Shown here: positions 16,065 through 24,145 of the stretch, in pieces | Position numbering within the stretch: the stretch's first letter is position 1 | Layout: every line of letters starts with the position of its first letter | NCBI GenBank assembly: GCA_965217175.1 | Contig: OZ244251.1 | Location: forward strand, 1,054,001 to 1,118,000 | DNA: 64,000 nt | Origin: Bin87 sp965217175 | GTDB taxonomy: Bacteria > Chloroflexota > Dehalococcoidia > Lucifugimonadales > UBA3495 | Direction: 5' to 3' | The notes under the pieces: model-generated | What the model saw: only the letters and a program-made list of their open reading frames with translations | What the model was told of the DNA's origin: nothing | The model's database searches: none | Translations under genes and position numbers: made by a program

Positions 16065-16073
16065 ATTATAGCA
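16065..16073 (-). promoter_or_regulatory. Extended -10 promoter of the nuoE-like gene
   Basis: TGCTATAAT on the minus strand (16073-16065), with the start codon 7 nt downstream. A weak TTGCAG lies 15 bp further upstream. Confidence 0.6.
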
Positions 16074-16172
16074 GGGGGCAGGGAACTGCAACGGGTGGCG
16101 GTCCGGTTTGACCTGTCGCCGGGCCGTTGCTACCATCGGCCAGCATCAGAGTTTACCAACTGGAGGGACAGT

Positions 16173-18140
16173 ATGACGGTTATTGACGTAAAGATTGTGC
16201 GGCGCGAGCCGCTGGCCCACGGCGAGGGATTCGGGGAGGTCGGTGGGTATGAGCGCATCGACGGGGTGCTGACCTATGCCGTCGATCCCAACAACCCGGC
16301 CAACGAAAGTATCGTCGATTTGCAATACGCGCCGGTTGATGCCGCCGGGCGGGTCCGGTTCGAATCTGACTTCACGCTGGTGACGCCGATGGACGGCAGC
16401 CGGGGCAACGGCCGTTTGATTGTGGAGGTGGTGAACCGGGGACGAAGGCGTACGGTAACGTTTTTCAACCGGGGGCCGACGCCTCCCATCGAATCCGACG
16501 AGATCCCGGTGGGCGACGGTTTTTTGCTGAGGCACGGCTATTCGGTGCTGTCGGTGGGTTGGCAGTGGGACGTGTATCGGAGCGACGCCCTGCTGGGTCT
16601 GGATGCGCCCGAAATACAGATTGGCGGCAAACCGGTTACGGGCCAGGCCTGCGTCGAGATGCGCCCCAACACAAAGGAGACCACCCGCCTGCTGGCCAAC
16701 CGCGCCCACCGTCCCTACCCGGCGGCGAATCTGAACGATCCGGATGCCATGCTGCTGGTGCGGGATTGGGAAGACGGCCCGGATTCGCGCATCGACCGCT
16801 CTGAATGGCAGTTCGCTCGCGAAACGGGTGGAGCCGTGATGCCCAGCGACGAGCACGTCTATATGGCATCGGGGTTTGAGCCGGGCAAGATTTACAACGT
16901 GATCTACACGGCGGCGCGCCCGGTGGTCGTGGGCTGTGGGATGCTGGCAATTCGCGAGGCTGCCGCCTGGATGCGTGAAGCGTCTGCGACCAACCCGGTG
17001 GCCGGCGGGTTTGCGAAGATATACGGGCACGGCGTATCGCAATCGGGTCGGCTGCTGCGCACGATGGTGTACTGCGGGCTGAACGTCGACGAGAGAGGAC
17101 GGCCTGTGTTCGACGGCCTGCTGCCCCACGTGGCCGGCGGCCGGCGCGGCGAGTTCAATCATCGTTTTGCCCAGCCGTCATGCCAGTCTGCGCCCAGCTT
17201 CGGGCACCAGTTTCCGTTTGCCGACAACGAGCTCACCGATCCGCTCACCGAACAGACCGGCGGTTTGCTCAGTCGGTTGCGTCGACTGAACGCGGTTCCG
17301 AAAATCATCTATACCAACTCGGCGGCCGAGTACTGGCGCGGCGATGCCAGCCTGGCCCACATCGACAGCACGGGAAAAGTTGACCTGGAACCCGCCGAAG
17401 AAACCCGCCACTATCTGTTTGCGGGGACTCAGCACCTGCCCGGCGCTCCTGACCAGATGCAAGGCATTGGTCCTGACGGCTCCACCGGCGCGCATCCCTA
17501 CAACGTGGTGGACTATATTCCCCTGCTGCGGGCGGCGCTGGTGAATCTTGACCGCTGGGCGACCGACGGGATTGCACCCCCGCCCAGTCAGCATCCCAGG
17601 CTGGATGAGTGCACCGCCGTAGTACAGGACTGGTACTTGGATAAGGTGGTGCAAGTTCCAAAACGGAGCGTGCCCGACCCGGCACGGCTCTGGCGGATTC
17701 GCGAGGTGGACATGGGAGCCGCCGCCGCCGAGGGCGTGGGGGCGTATCCGGTGCGGGAAGGCCGGGAATATCCGCACCTGGTTCCCGCCGTTGATGCCGA
17801 TGGCAACGACATTGCCGGCATCCGGCTGCCCGACCTGGAGGCGCCGGTGGGGACGCATACGGGCTGGAACCTGCGCCATCCCGACACCGGAGCGCCGGAG
17901 CAGCTGATGTCGATGCAGGGTTCCACTTACTGGTTCGCTCCGACGTCGGCGCTGCGGCAGGTCAACGGGGACCCAAGGCCATCGCTGGAAGACCGGTATG
18001 AGAGCCGGGGAGACTATGCCGAGCAGGTCAAGGCGTCTGCCTCCAGCCTGGTGGAAGCCGGATACCTGCTGGCCGAAGACGTTGATACCGTGGTGCAGTC
18101 ATGCCTGGCTCGCTACGACTACGCGTTGGGACCGGCGTAA
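16173..18140 (+). CDS. Alpha/beta-hydrolase domain protein (Abhydrolase_10-like)
   Basis: A 655-residue protein of the large family annotated 'alpha/beta hydrolase domain-containing protein'. It shows MTVIDVKIVRREPLAHG at the start, then LIVEVVNRGRRRTVTFFNRG, GYSVLSVGWQWD and IYGHGVSQSGRLLRTMVYCG, where the Ser in GVSQSGR is the likely nucleophile. Near residue 455 come HPRLDECTAVVQDW and, later, VGTHTGWNLRHP. No signal peptide. The natural substrate is not known for the family. The frame continues upstream to 15882 over the nuoE-like gene, but the ATG at 16173 with GGAGGG just upstream is the real start. Confidence 0.8.
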   Translation: MTVIDVKIVRREPLAHGEGFGEVGGYERIDGVLTYAVDPNNPANESIVDLQYAPVDAAGRVRFESDFTLVTPMDGSRGNGRLIVEVVNRGRRRTVTFFNRGPTPPIESDEIPVGDGFLLRHGYSVLSVGWQWDVYRSDALLGLDAPEIQIGGKPVTGQACVEMRPNTKETTRLLANRAHRPYPAANLNDPDAMLLVRDWEDGPDSRIDRSEWQFARETGGAVMPSDEHVYMASGFEPGKIYNVIYTAARPVVVGCGMLAIREAAAWMREASATNPVAGGFAKIYGHGVSQSGRLLRTMVYCGLNVDERGRPVFDGLLPHVAGGRRGEFNHRFAQPSCQSAPSFGHQFPFADNELTDPLTEQTGGLLSRLRRLNAVPKIIYTNSAAEYWRGDASLAHIDSTGKVDLEPAEETRHYLFAGTQHLPGAPDQMQGIGPDGSTGAHPYNVVDYIPLLRAALVNLDRWATDGIAPPPSQHPRLDECTAVVQDWYLDKVVQVPKRSVPDPARLWRIREVDMGAAAAEGVGAYPVREGREYPHLVPAVDADGNDIAGIRLPDLEAPVGTHTGWNLRHPDTGAPEQLMSMQGSTYWFAPTSALRQVNGDPRPSLEDRYESRGDYAEQVKASASSLVEAGYLLAEDVDTVVQSCLARYDYALGPA

Positions 18141-18176
18141 CGCAGGGTGGCACAGCGGATGTCTGGCTCCAGGTAG

Positions 18177-19769
18177 GTGAGGACACTGCCCGTTGTGGTC
18201 GTCGTCATGGTGATGGTTGCCATGATTGCAGCCTGCGGGGGTGAAAATCCACCGGTGGCTCAGGTGCAGGAATTACCGGCGGCCACTGCCACGGTGATGG
18301 CTCTAACGGCAACGGCCACCCAGCCGCCGCCGGCCGTAACAGTGACGCTGCTGCCGTCGACGCCCACTGTAATGCCAACTATGGAGCCAACCGCGACGCT
18401 GGTTCCCACCGCGACGACGCCACCTCCCACGTACACGCCGCGTCCGCTGCCGACCGAGACTCCGCCGCCACAACCGACGAATACGCCGCGCCCGACCTAC
18501 ACGCCACGGCCACCGCCACCGACTCCCGCTCCGCCCACCGTGTTGGCCGGGGTTCAGTACGGAACGAACCTGGAGCGCAGTAAGCCAGAACTGGCCCGTG
18601 CAATCATAGAGTTGCCCTGGGCCGCGGACGGTTTAGACGACCTGGAACACGGCGCAGCAGAGGCGCTGGTTGCGATGGGGAGGTGGGAACCGGATGTGCT
18701 GGAGGCTGTGTTGCAACGGGATTGGGTCAATGATTCCGTGAGCAAACCCGAGGTTTTGGCGCTCACCTATCTCGGATGGCTGGCGTCGTATCGGGAATCC
18801 GACGCGATGCGGATACTGGGCATGGAATTTTTGGACTCAGTAGAACCGGCGGACGCCGTGGCCGTCTGGTCTCTGTATCGGCTGGCACGGGTGGATGCCG
18901 CAGCTTTCGACCGCATACTGGCGCATCGTAACCTGAAGGACGGCATATCGGACGACGAGGCTAAAATCGTTGCGGTGTTGCACGGCGTCAACCATTACCG
19001 CCCCAGATCGGTGGATTTCCTGATCGGAGGCATCGGGGTTTACCTGGAAGAGCGCACAATAGAATTGCCCCATTCCGGGGAGGCGCTGCTGACCATCATC
19101 CGCATCAGGGACCAGATCACCAGCAGCATGGATTTGCTGGAACACAGCGTGCGTACGCTGGAGGAGTACATTGCCGCGCCATTGCCGATCAATTACATAG
19201 CCCTGATTTATGAGGACGCGACCCGAAGCGGCACCGGCGGCGGGAACAATTTCGGCACGCACATGACCTTGGCCCTGAGATACGACGTTGATACAGGGCG
19301 CGATGCTCAATACAACGCGCACACGATCGGGCACGAAGTCGCCCACTATTATTGGGGCGGCAGCAACGCGGACTGGATCGACGAGGGTATTGCAGACACA
19401 CTTGGTTCCATTTCCGAACACGCCCGAATCGGGACGGCAGTGGGGATAACCAACAACCCCTGCGCCGCCGCGACATCGATTTCCCAGGTGGTGGAAGCCG
19501 ACGCTGAGCAAGATTCTCGGTTATTTCGATGCAACTATTCGTTGGGCGAGGCATTGATGTTGGATCTGCTCAACGAACTGGGTGAGGAAACATTCAGGCA
19601 GGGATTGCAGAACCTGTATCAGAAATCGCTGGTGGACGATCGATCTGATAACTGTTTGGGTCTGGATCTGGGCATCTGTCATTTCGAAGCTGCGTTCAAG
19701 TCGGTGGCGCCGCCTGAAAGAATGGCCAGCGTGGACGAGATCATCGGTCGGTGGTACTACGGGAATTAG
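18177..19769 (+). CDS. Lipoprotein with Pro/Thr-rich linker and HExxH (gluzincin-like) peptidase domain
   Basis: A 530-residue exported protein from a GTG start: signal peptide with lipobox IAAC at about residue 19, then about 100 residues of Pro/Thr-rich linker (PPTYTPRP repeats) that would hold the domain away from the membrane. A helical domain follows. Near residue 390 is HTIGHEVAHYYWGGSNADWI followed by DEGIAD. HExxH plus the downstream Glu in W-x-DEG-x-AD match zinc metallopeptidases of the gluzincin type, as in M1-like families. The family is not one I can name. The ribosome-binding site is weak. It lies 36 bp after the hydrolase gene. Confidence 0.7.
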   Translation: MRTLPVVVVVMVMVAMIAACGGENPPVAQVQELPAATATVMALTATATQPPPAVTVTLLPSTPTVMPTMEPTATLVPTATTPPPTYTPRPLPTETPPPQPTNTPRPTYTPRPPPPTPAPPTVLAGVQYGTNLERSKPELARAIIELPWAADGLDDLEHGAAEALVAMGRWEPDVLEAVLQRDWVNDSVSKPEVLALTYLGWLASYRESDAMRILGMEFLDSVEPADAVAVWSLYRLARVDAAAFDRILAHRNLKDGISDDEAKIVAVLHGVNHYRPRSVDFLIGGIGVYLEERTIELPHSGEALLTIIRIRDQITSSMDLLEHSVRTLEEYIAAPLPINYIALIYEDATRSGTGGGNNFGTHMTLALRYDVDTGRDAQYNAHTIGHEVAHYYWGGSNADWIDEGIADTLGSISEHARIGTAVGITNNPCAAATSISQVVEADAEQDSRLFRCNYSLGEALMLDLLNELGEETFRQGLQNLYQKSLVDDRSDNCLGLDLGICHFEAAFKSVAPPERMASVDEIIGRWYYGN

Positions 19770-19880
19770 CCCTATGCCCTGAACAGGCGTCCTGACCCCT
19801 GCCGGAGGGAGCGTAGCGTGATGTGGAGGAGCGCCGTCCAAGCGGCCATACCGGAGGCTGCAAATTGTTCCTGTGGCGGC

Positions 19881-20449
19881 GAGATTGCCACGTCGCTATG
19901 CTCCTCGCAATGACAGGTAGGTGAGGCAGGACGAACGGGGGTTTACCCTCACCCCCGTATCAAGTACGGGGCAGGCTCCAACCCCCTCCCATCAAGGGAG
20001 AGGGGATGTCCTTCGACAGGCTCAGGACGAACGGCCCGGTGGGGCCGGGCGAGATTGCCACGTCGCTATGCTCCTCGCAATGACAGGTAGGTGAGGCAGG
20101 ACGAACGGGGGTTTACCCTCACCCCCGTATCAAGTACGGGGCAGGCTCCAACCCCCTCCCATCAAGGGAGAGGGGATGTCCTTCGACAGGCTCAGGACGA
20201 ACGGCCCGGTGGGGCCGGGCGAGATTGCCACGTCGCTATGCTCCTCGCAATGACAGGTAGGTGAGGCAGGACGAACGGGGGTTTACCCTCACCCCCGTAT
20301 CAAGTACGGGGCAGGCTCCAACCCCCTCCCATCAAGGGAGAGGGGATGTCCTTCGACAGGCTCAGGACGAACGGCCCGGTGGGGCCGGACGGAATTGCCA
20401 CGTTGCTATGCTCCTCGCAATGACAGATTAAAGTGGGTGCGCGTGAGGA
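19881..20449. repeat. 170-bp unit, three tandem copies plus partial fourth
   Basis: Near-identical units start at 19881, 20051 and 20221, with a fourth partial copy from 20391 that continues into the R1 right end. Each unit is a composite: the R1 'GATTGCCACGTCGCTATGCT' segment, a CCCTCTCCC-type palindrome (R4), and the CCTTCGACAGGCTCAGGACG segment (R2). No frame spans it convincingly. This and the flanking 19770-19880 sequence account for the gap up to the next promoter. Confidence 0.9.
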
Positions 20450-20459
20450 CAGGGGAGAC

Positions 20460-20488
20460 TTGACGTTGCCGAACATTAGGTCTAATAT
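20460..20488 (+). promoter_or_regulatory. Promoter of the radical SAM gene
   Basis: TTGACG (20460-20465), a 17-bp spacer, and TAATAT (20483-20488). Confidence 0.6.
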
Positions 20489-20502
20489 GAACAGTACCTA
20501 AT
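20475..20502. promoter_or_regulatory. Inverted repeat over the -10 box (ATTAGGT-N14-ACCTAAT)
   Basis: Perfect 7-bp arms at 20475-20481 and 20496-20502, centre to centre 21 bp (two helical turns), bracketing the -10 box. It could be an operator or a leader hairpin; the binding protein is unknown. Confidence 0.45.
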
Positions 20503-20562
20503 CAGAACATCCGTTTGCTAACCGAAGCGATTCGGCCACGAGATTCTACGGAGGATTCACCG

Positions 20563-21537
20563 ATGGTTGCTGCCGAAGTTACCGAAATCAATTGCAAGTC
20601 CCTCATCAATCACGTCAATGCTCCTGATTTCCCCTTCAACTGGACCATCAACACCTATCGGGGCTGCCGGCACGCCTGCCGTTATTGCTACGCCCGTTCC
20701 ACGCATCAGTACTGGGGGATGGACGCCGGCGCCGATTTCGACCGGCAGATTTTCGCCAAGGTCAACGCGGCCGCCGTGCTGCGGAACGAACTGTCGCGCC
20801 CGAAGTGGGCCGGCGAGGCCATCGCAATTGGAACCGCATCTGACCCATACGAACCGGCGGAGGCTCAGTACGCCCTGACCCGACAGGTGCTGGAGGTTCT
20901 GGTTGAGTTTCGCAATCCGGCATCGGTCACAACCAAGGGGACCCTGGTGCGTCGGGACGTCGACCTGCTGCGCCGGCTGAACGAGGTTGCCGGGACGCAG
21001 GTGGTGTTCAGCGTGGGCACTATCGACGAAACAATCTGGCGGCAAACTGAGCCGGGAGCGCCTCACCCGATGGCGCGGCTGGAAGCGATGCAGTACCTGG
21101 TGGAACAAGGCGTGCCGGCCGGGGTGCTGGCCGCGCCCCTGCTGCCAGGGTTGTCTGACTCGGCGCAAAGCATCAACGAGCTGGTGGAGGCGGTGGCCGC
21201 GCACCGGGCCCAATTCCTGTCCAGTAACCTGCTGTTCCTGCGACCGGGCAGCCGGGAGTGGTTTATGCCGTTCATCCGGGAGGCCTACCCGCACCTGGCG
21301 CCCGGATACGCCCGGTTGTATCGCAGCTCACACGCTCCCCGCGATTACACCAGCGCCGTGCTGCGCCTGGTGGACGACGCGCGGCTACGTTGGGAACTGC
21401 CCCGTATGCCATCCATCAAAGGATTGCAACCGTCCACCTTGCCGGGATTTTCAGACGCAATGGAGGCGAGGCCGGCCCGCGGGGTGGCGGGTCCAACGGA
21501 CTTCGCAACGCAGTTGGAGTTGCCGCTGGCTGCGTGA
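20563..21537 (+). CDS. Radical SAM protein, SPL-like/Rv2578c type
   Basis: A 324-residue radical SAM enzyme. The cluster motif reads TYRGCRHACRYCYARSTHQY (CxxxCxxC). It is followed by the family-typical IAIGTASDPYEPAEAQYALT, VTTKGTLVRRDVDLL and a C-terminal LPRMPSIKG. Proteins of this type resemble spore photoproduct lyase but lack known function. The ATG at 20563 has GGAGG upstream; a frame from 20515 lies between promoter and ribosome-binding site and is less likely. It is transcribed alone, from a promoter overlapped by an inverted repeat. Confidence 0.85.
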   Translation: MVAAEVTEINCKSLINHVNAPDFPFNWTINTYRGCRHACRYCYARSTHQYWGMDAGADFDRQIFAKVNAAAVLRNELSRPKWAGEAIAIGTASDPYEPAEAQYALTRQVLEVLVEFRNPASVTTKGTLVRRDVDLLRRLNEVAGTQVVFSVGTIDETIWRQTEPGAPHPMARLEAMQYLVEQGVPAGVLAAPLLPGLSDSAQSINELVEAVAAHRAQFLSSNLLFLRPGSREWFMPFIREAYPHLAPGYARLYRSSHAPRDYTSAVLRLVDDARLRWELPRMPSIKGLQPSTLPGFSDAMEARPARGVAGPTDFATQLELPLAA

Positions 21538-21549
21538 ATGAGAGCTGGT

Positions 21550-22011
21550 TCAGCCGGACGTTGGTTTCCACATCTGGCCGCGCTGTCGCACCGGTTCCAG
21601 CAACGACTCGTCCAACGGTTCGGGGTTGTAATCTTCCCGGTTGGGAGCGCGGTACTTCAGCAGGTCGAATACGGATTCGTTGGTGTAATAACCGCGGTAG
21701 GTCTGCGTAACCAGCAGCTGGAAAAACTCAGGGGCGGATGACTCTATGGCCCGCAGCGTGGCGTCCTGAGACTGCTGGGACAAAGCCGCAAAAGAACCGC
21801 CGAGTTCCTGGGCGGCCAACTCGATCTGGACCAGACCATCCAGAAACAGCCGGCGACGCTGACTGTTGCCGGCAACCACATCCTCTACGAAAGCGCCTAC
21901 GCCCAGGTCGCCGGCTCCGGGCATTTCGCCGTCCGACGGGACGATGCGGTTTAGCGCCGCGATGAGAAGGTCGCGTTGCGTTGCGTCGAGGATGGCGTTG
22001 GAAGAAGTCAT
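21550..22011 (-). CDS. Gluconate 2-dehydrogenase subunit 3-like protein
   Basis: A 153-residue protein with the family-typical LLIAALNRIVPSDGEMPGAG near the start and LVTQTYRGYYTNESVFDLL near the end. These small subunits usually partner a GMC or flavoprotein dehydrogenase and export it. Here no twin-arginine signal is visible and no dehydrogenase gene is adjacent. The closest gene, 130 bp upstream on the same strand, is the Rieske oxygenase beta subunit. Confidence 0.65.
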   Translation of the reverse strand: MTSSNAILDATQRDLLIAALNRIVPSDGEMPGAGDLGVGAFVEDVVAGNSQRRRLFLDGLVQIELAAQELGGSFAALSQQSQDATLRAIESSAPEFFQLLVTQTYRGYYTNESVFDLLKYRAPNREDYNPEPLDESLLEPVRQRGQMWKPTSG

Positions 22012-22141
22012 GGTCGGATTTCCTGCATGTGGATGATGGCGCTGATGATATCACGGAACCGGCGCGGCTGGTGACGAGATATCGCGTCAACTGGCAACGG
22101 GCGGCGCTGCATCCTCTGGAGGACAATCACCTGGGTCAACC

Positions 22142-22684
22142 CTAGAAAATGATGCTGAGCGCGCCGTGGTCGGACAGGGATTCCTGGTCCAGGATGGCCC
22201 GTTTGTAACACAGGCGCAGGAGGCCATCGACGCGGCGCATACGGACGTCATACCGGCCCACGTAGGGCGCAGACTCCCCGGCGCGAAATCGCCAGACCGC
22301 AACCGATGCCGTGGCGGAAACTTCATCGCCGTCCAAGCCGGTGACCATCACGTTGGCGATGAAGCGGCGGGTGCGGGACCAGGGGTATTCCCGGTGAGCA
22401 TGGCGACTTTTGAGACGGGTTATGCGACCCGCCATGCGGCTGTAATCGTCGTCAATGAACACCAGGTCGGTTTCCGGATTGCCGTCGGGCAGGTCGGTGG
22501 TGGGCACAATATAGCGGGCGTCGGGGGTGTAAAGCGTCAGCCAGGCGTCCAGATTCCAGTCATCGAGGATGCGGGCTTCCTGGTAGAGCAGCTGTTCCAC
22601 CTCGTGCTGCAGCATCAAGGATTCGGCGCTGGCGGGCAGACTGGAGACCGGAGCCGGGAACGGCGGGATTGGCTCAGATACCAT
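22142..22684 (-). CDS. Aromatic-ring-hydroxylating dioxygenase beta subunit
   Basis: A 180-residue SnoaL/NTF2-like beta subunit: LQHEVEQLLYQEARILDDWN, WLTLYTPDARYIVP, TRLKSRHAHREYPWSRTRR, and VGRYDVRMRRVDGLLRLCYK. It stabilises and shapes the alpha-subunit hexamer of Rieske oxygenases. The alpha gene lies 24 bp upstream, so the pair is one operon. No ferredoxin or reductase gene is nearby, so electron partners must be encoded elsewhere. Confidence 0.9.
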   Translation of the reverse strand: MVSEPIPPFPAPVSSLPASAESLMLQHEVEQLLYQEARILDDWNLDAWLTLYTPDARYIVPTTDLPDGNPETDLVFIDDDYSRMAGRITRLKSRHAHREYPWSRTRRFIANVMVTGLDGDEVSATASVAVWRFRAGESAPYVGRYDVRMRRVDGLLRLCYKRAILDQESLSDHGALSIIF

Positions 22685-22708
22685 GTTGGCGGGGCTCCTG
22701 TTGGTGGG

Positions 22709-24037
22709 CTAGTCGTCGGCAGAAGCGGTAATTTCCGGCGTAGGGATGACTTCGGGTATTTCGCCGGGGAGAAGACCATGTTCGTACGACTCTGTGTAGG
22801 GCAGGTCGGCAACCAGCGACTGCCAACGTCGCCAGAAAGTCCGTATCTGCAATTCGTCGTTACCCCGGGGCGAACGGGTCATGCCGCGGGAAAGATCTGA
22901 CCATTCGACGCCACCGGAGCCGAACCCGAGTTGGCATGACTCCAGCGCTTCGGTGTCGTCGGGGGTGGCGAACCCGCCGGGGCCAAGGAAAGTAAGGAAA
23001 GAGTCCAACCGGCGGTGCAGCATGCTGCCGGTCTCGCCGGCGGGGGCCATCTCCCACGCCGTCACATCCATGCCATCGGGACCGGTGGGCTGGTACGCCC
23101 GTATGGTAACCGCCATGATGTCGTTGATGATCAGGTTGGGGAATATCAGCAGGTTGCGGCTCTTTTCGCACATACGCAGGGCCTTGGTGCGACCGAAACG
23201 GGCGATCAGATCATCCTTGGTGCTCTGAATCTCGGGTCTGGCCTCTTCCCCGAAATACGGATGCCACATTGCGATGGGGCGGCCGTAAATGGAGTCGTTT
23301 TCGATGACGCCGTGGCCGTTGCCCAACGCCCGGCCAAAGCCCTTGCGATTGCTCATCATGTTGGCGGAGCCGCTGGCCATATAGTCGAAGTAAGTCTGGT
23401 GTGTTGGGATGGCGTGGTAACCGTCGATGCTGTTCTCGCCCAGCAGCTTCCAGTTCGCCTTGATGGAGTAGCGGTTGGAACCGGGGATGACCTTCATACC
23501 GGCGGCGGACTGGTCGGCCACCAGGTCGAGGTATTCGGCGGCGCCGGCCAGGTATTCGGTCAGGGACACGGTCTCTTCGTCGAAACACACGAAGATGAAA
23601 CCGCGGTAGCTTTCGAAGCGGGGCGAACGCAACCCCAACTCGGAGCGGTCAAAGTCCGGCCCGTAGCCTTCTATGTCGGGCATGCCGATCAGTTCGCCGG
23701 TGGTGTTGAAGCTCCAGGCGTGATAGAAGCACTGGAACACCTGGGCGTTGCCCTGGTCGGTGCGGCAGATGAGCGCGCCGCGGTGGGGACAGGTGTTGTG
23801 GAACACCTTGAGGCTGCCGTCGCGGTCACGGGCGAAGAACAGGGGTCGTTCGGCCACCACGCGCCGCACGTAGTCGCCCGGGCCGGGTATTTCCGACTCG
23901 TGGCCAAGGTACAGCCAGCACCGGTCGAAGATGTTGCGTCGCTCCAGCTCGTAGATTTCCTGGGACACCATGCTGGAACGGTGTACGTTGAACTTGCTCA
24001 GGTTGGGTCGGTCGTAAACCAGATTGCCGATGTCCAT
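22709..24037 (-). CDS. Rieske-type aromatic ring-hydroxylating dioxygenase alpha subunit
   Basis: A 442-residue catalytic subunit. The Rieske motif is CPHRGALICRTDQGN then FQCFYHAW (CxH...CxxH). The mononuclear-iron site is in YHAIPTHQTYFDY with a downstream Asp. It would insert dioxygen-derived oxygen into an aromatic or related substrate. The substrate cannot be predicted, but the neighbouring CocE-type hydrolase and the window's other oxidative genes fit catabolism of organic matter. The ATG follows an AGGGAGAC ribosome-binding site. Confidence 0.93.
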   Translation of the reverse strand: MDIGNLVYDRPNLSKFNVHRSSMVSQEIYELERRNIFDRCWLYLGHESEIPGPGDYVRRVVAERPLFFARDRDGSLKVFHNTCPHRGALICRTDQGNAQVFQCFYHAWSFNTTGELIGMPDIEGYGPDFDRSELGLRSPRFESYRGFIFVCFDEETVSLTEYLAGAAEYLDLVADQSAAGMKVIPGSNRYSIKANWKLLGENSIDGYHAIPTHQTYFDYMASGSANMMSNRKGFGRALGNGHGVIENDSIYGRPIAMWHPYFGEEARPEIQSTKDDLIARFGRTKALRMCEKSRNLLIFPNLIINDIMAVTIRAYQPTGPDGMDVTAWEMAPAGETGSMLHRRLDSFLTFLGPGGFATPDDTEALESCQLGFGSGGVEWSDLSRGMTRSPRGNDELQIRTFWRRWQSLVADLPYTESYEHGLLPGEIPEVIPTPEITASADD

Positions 24038-24145
24038 GTTGTGTCTCCCTTTGGCGCGAGTGAACCGGAAATCGTCAGGTTGCAGTGTGGTTACTCGCCA
24101 ATATTATCAAACCAGCAGGATGATCCGGCCGTAGTCGCCGCGAAG

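Noticed and set aside
19881..20449. CRISPR-like array
   Set aside because: Repeats are 170-bp direct tandem units without unique spacers; it is a composite tandem duplication.
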